Source: Candidatus Sulfopaludibacter sp. SbA3 (GTDB lineage: Bacteria; Acidobacteriota; Terriglobia; Bryobacterales; Bryobacteraceae). Taken from it: a stretch of DNA of 6,683 nt. The notes below the pieces were generated by a model that had not been told where the DNA came from, made no database searches, and saw nothing but the letters and a program-made list of their open reading frames with translations. Where the stretch lies: NCBI GenBank assembly GCA_900290315.1, contig OKRF01000107.1, positions 1-6,683 of the forward strand, given 5' to 3'. Position numbers and translations under genes: made by a program. Positions 6,193 to 6,683 of this stretch are shown here, in pieces; position 1 is the first letter of the stretch; every line of letters begins with the position of its first letter.

Positions 6193-6235
6193 CTGCCCGC
6201 CCCAGTCACGGTCGTGGAGCAGACCACTTATTTCT

Positions 6236-6254
6236 TCCTGGATGCGCTCCAGGA
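6236..6254. other. Hairpin in the convergent intergenic region
   Basis: TCCTGGA (6236-6242) and TCCAGGA (6248-6254) form a perfect 7-bp stem with a TGCGC loop, 44 bases after the hcp stop. Neither strand has a T run directly after the stem, so it is not a standard intrinsic terminator. It could protect the hcp mRNA 3' end or act as a weak stop for both converging genes. The rest of 6193-6405 holds no gene I can support. Confidence 0.4.
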
Positions 6255-6405
6255 TCCGCTATCGACTTGTTGGGCGCCGTCGCTCACGGTCGTTTCGTGC
6301 GAGCGGTGGTGGCGCAGGATTTTCGAGAGAGGCAACACCGTCTACGCGGCCCAAATCCGGGGCCTTGGAACAGTGAAGCCAGTCACTCGTATTATGCGAG
6401 CCTCA

Positions 6406-6683
6406 TTAAATGAACATTTCTTCGTCCTGGGTGGCGGTATCCACCGAGGACTTGCGGCCGCGGACGAGAGTGGAAACGGCGGCAGAAACGCCAGCGGCCA
6501 GGCCGTTGAGTTCTCGGACAGGCTTTAGGGCGGCGCGCCTGACGGCATCGCCCACCTGTTCCACCTGGTCTACGGTGTGCTCCACCGTTTGATCGATCTG
6601 GTCCAGTCGCTGGCGCGCACGATCGCCGGCATCGTTCAACAATTCACTCACCCGCTCCACCTGCTCGCGGCTGGTGCGGGCGA
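6406..6683 (-). CDS. Amphipathic helical (coiled-coil) protein, C-terminal part; start outside window
   Basis: The last 91 residues of a protein whose frame stays open to the window edge (entering as ARTSREQVER). A GTG at 6660 is probably internal, as the reading frame and helical pattern continue upstream of it. Residues run as long charged helices with spaced hydrophobics (VERVSELLNDAGDRARQRLD, then IDQTVEHTVDQVEQVGDAV), followed by a LKPVRELNGLAAGVSAAVST hinge, a basic RGRK patch, and an acidic end DEEMFI before a TAA. From memory, proteins with an N-terminal membrane helix, this helical body and a DEEMFI-like end occur in Acidobacteria, in the style of DUF948/YtxH-type envelope or stress proteins. 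I cannot confirm a family, and no function is assigned. It converges on hcp, with 213 bases between the stop codons. Confidence 0.65.
   Translation of the reverse strand, partial: ARTSREQVERVSELLNDAGDRARQRLDQIDQTVEHTVDQVEQVGDAVRRAALKPVRELNGLAAGVSAAVSTLVRGRKSSVDTATQDEEMFI

Noticed and set aside
6386..6400. A short hairpin (CTCGTA/TGCGAG) just past the stop of the minus-strand coiled-coil gene
   Set aside because: Only six pairs including a wobble, a three-base loop and no T run on the minus strand, so it is not a credible terminator.
6214..6528. A 104-codon plus-strand frame after hcp
   Set aside because: It runs antisense into the coiled-coil gene, has an unconvincing composition (clustered Trp/Cys/Arg), no ribosome binding site and no family resemblance.

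Overview
The window looks like a chromosomal segment of a GC-rich, Gram-negative soil-type bacterium. The protein style suggests Acidobacteriota, most likely the Solibacter/Bryobacter side: a TonB transducer with a very long proline-rich spacer and an SGSWIVWF-type segment before the TonB domain, an orphan Hcp1-like protein, and a coiled-coil protein ending in DEEMFI. This placement is inference from remembered family flavour; no rRNA or other marker gene is present.

Layout. (1) Positions 1-2421, minus strand: a tightly packed three-gene unit transcribed right to left: a classical short-chain dehydrogenase/reductase (SDR), a shikimate kinase, and a MOFRL-type glycerate 2-kinase whose 3' end lies outside the window. 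Both junctions are 4-base ATGA overlaps. The SDR gene carries a perfect 16-bp tandem duplication (1746-1777). It shifts the frame after SDR residue 220, removes the normal last 36 residues and stop codon, and joins the SDR in frame to the shikimate kinase. Deleting one repeat copy restores an ordinary 256-residue SDR ending exactly in the ATGA overlap. (2) Positions 2510-5294, plus strand and divergent from the first unit: a stand-alone Lon N-terminal-domain protein, a long TonB energy transducer, and a HAD-family hydrolase, with overlapping or nearly overlapping ends. (3) Positions 5295-5616: a 322-bp intergenic region with a plausible intrinsic terminator, a 10-bp palindrome, a consensus extended -10 promoter and a leader hairpin, all leading into hcp. 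(4) Positions 5617-6192, plus strand: a single Hcp1-like type VI secretion tube protein, about 29 residues longer than the usual form because of a Gly/Ala-rich insertion. (5) Positions 6193-6405: a short convergent intergenic stretch with a hairpin and a repeated decamer. (6) Positions 6406-6683, minus strand: the C-terminal part of an amphipathic helical (coiled-coil) protein whose start is outside the window.

How the genes work together. The minus-strand unit is central metabolism (aromatic precursor and three-carbon acid phosphorylation) plus an SDR of unknown substrate. The plus-strand trio pairs an envelope energy-transduction protein with a putative proteostasis accessory and a phosphatase-like enzyme; no shared pathway is obvious. 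Hcp stands alone here, with no other type VI secretion genes in view, and appears to be its own transcription unit. I found no tRNA, rRNA, CRISPR array or insertion sequence. The strongest anomaly is the duplication-driven SDR/shikimate kinase fusion.
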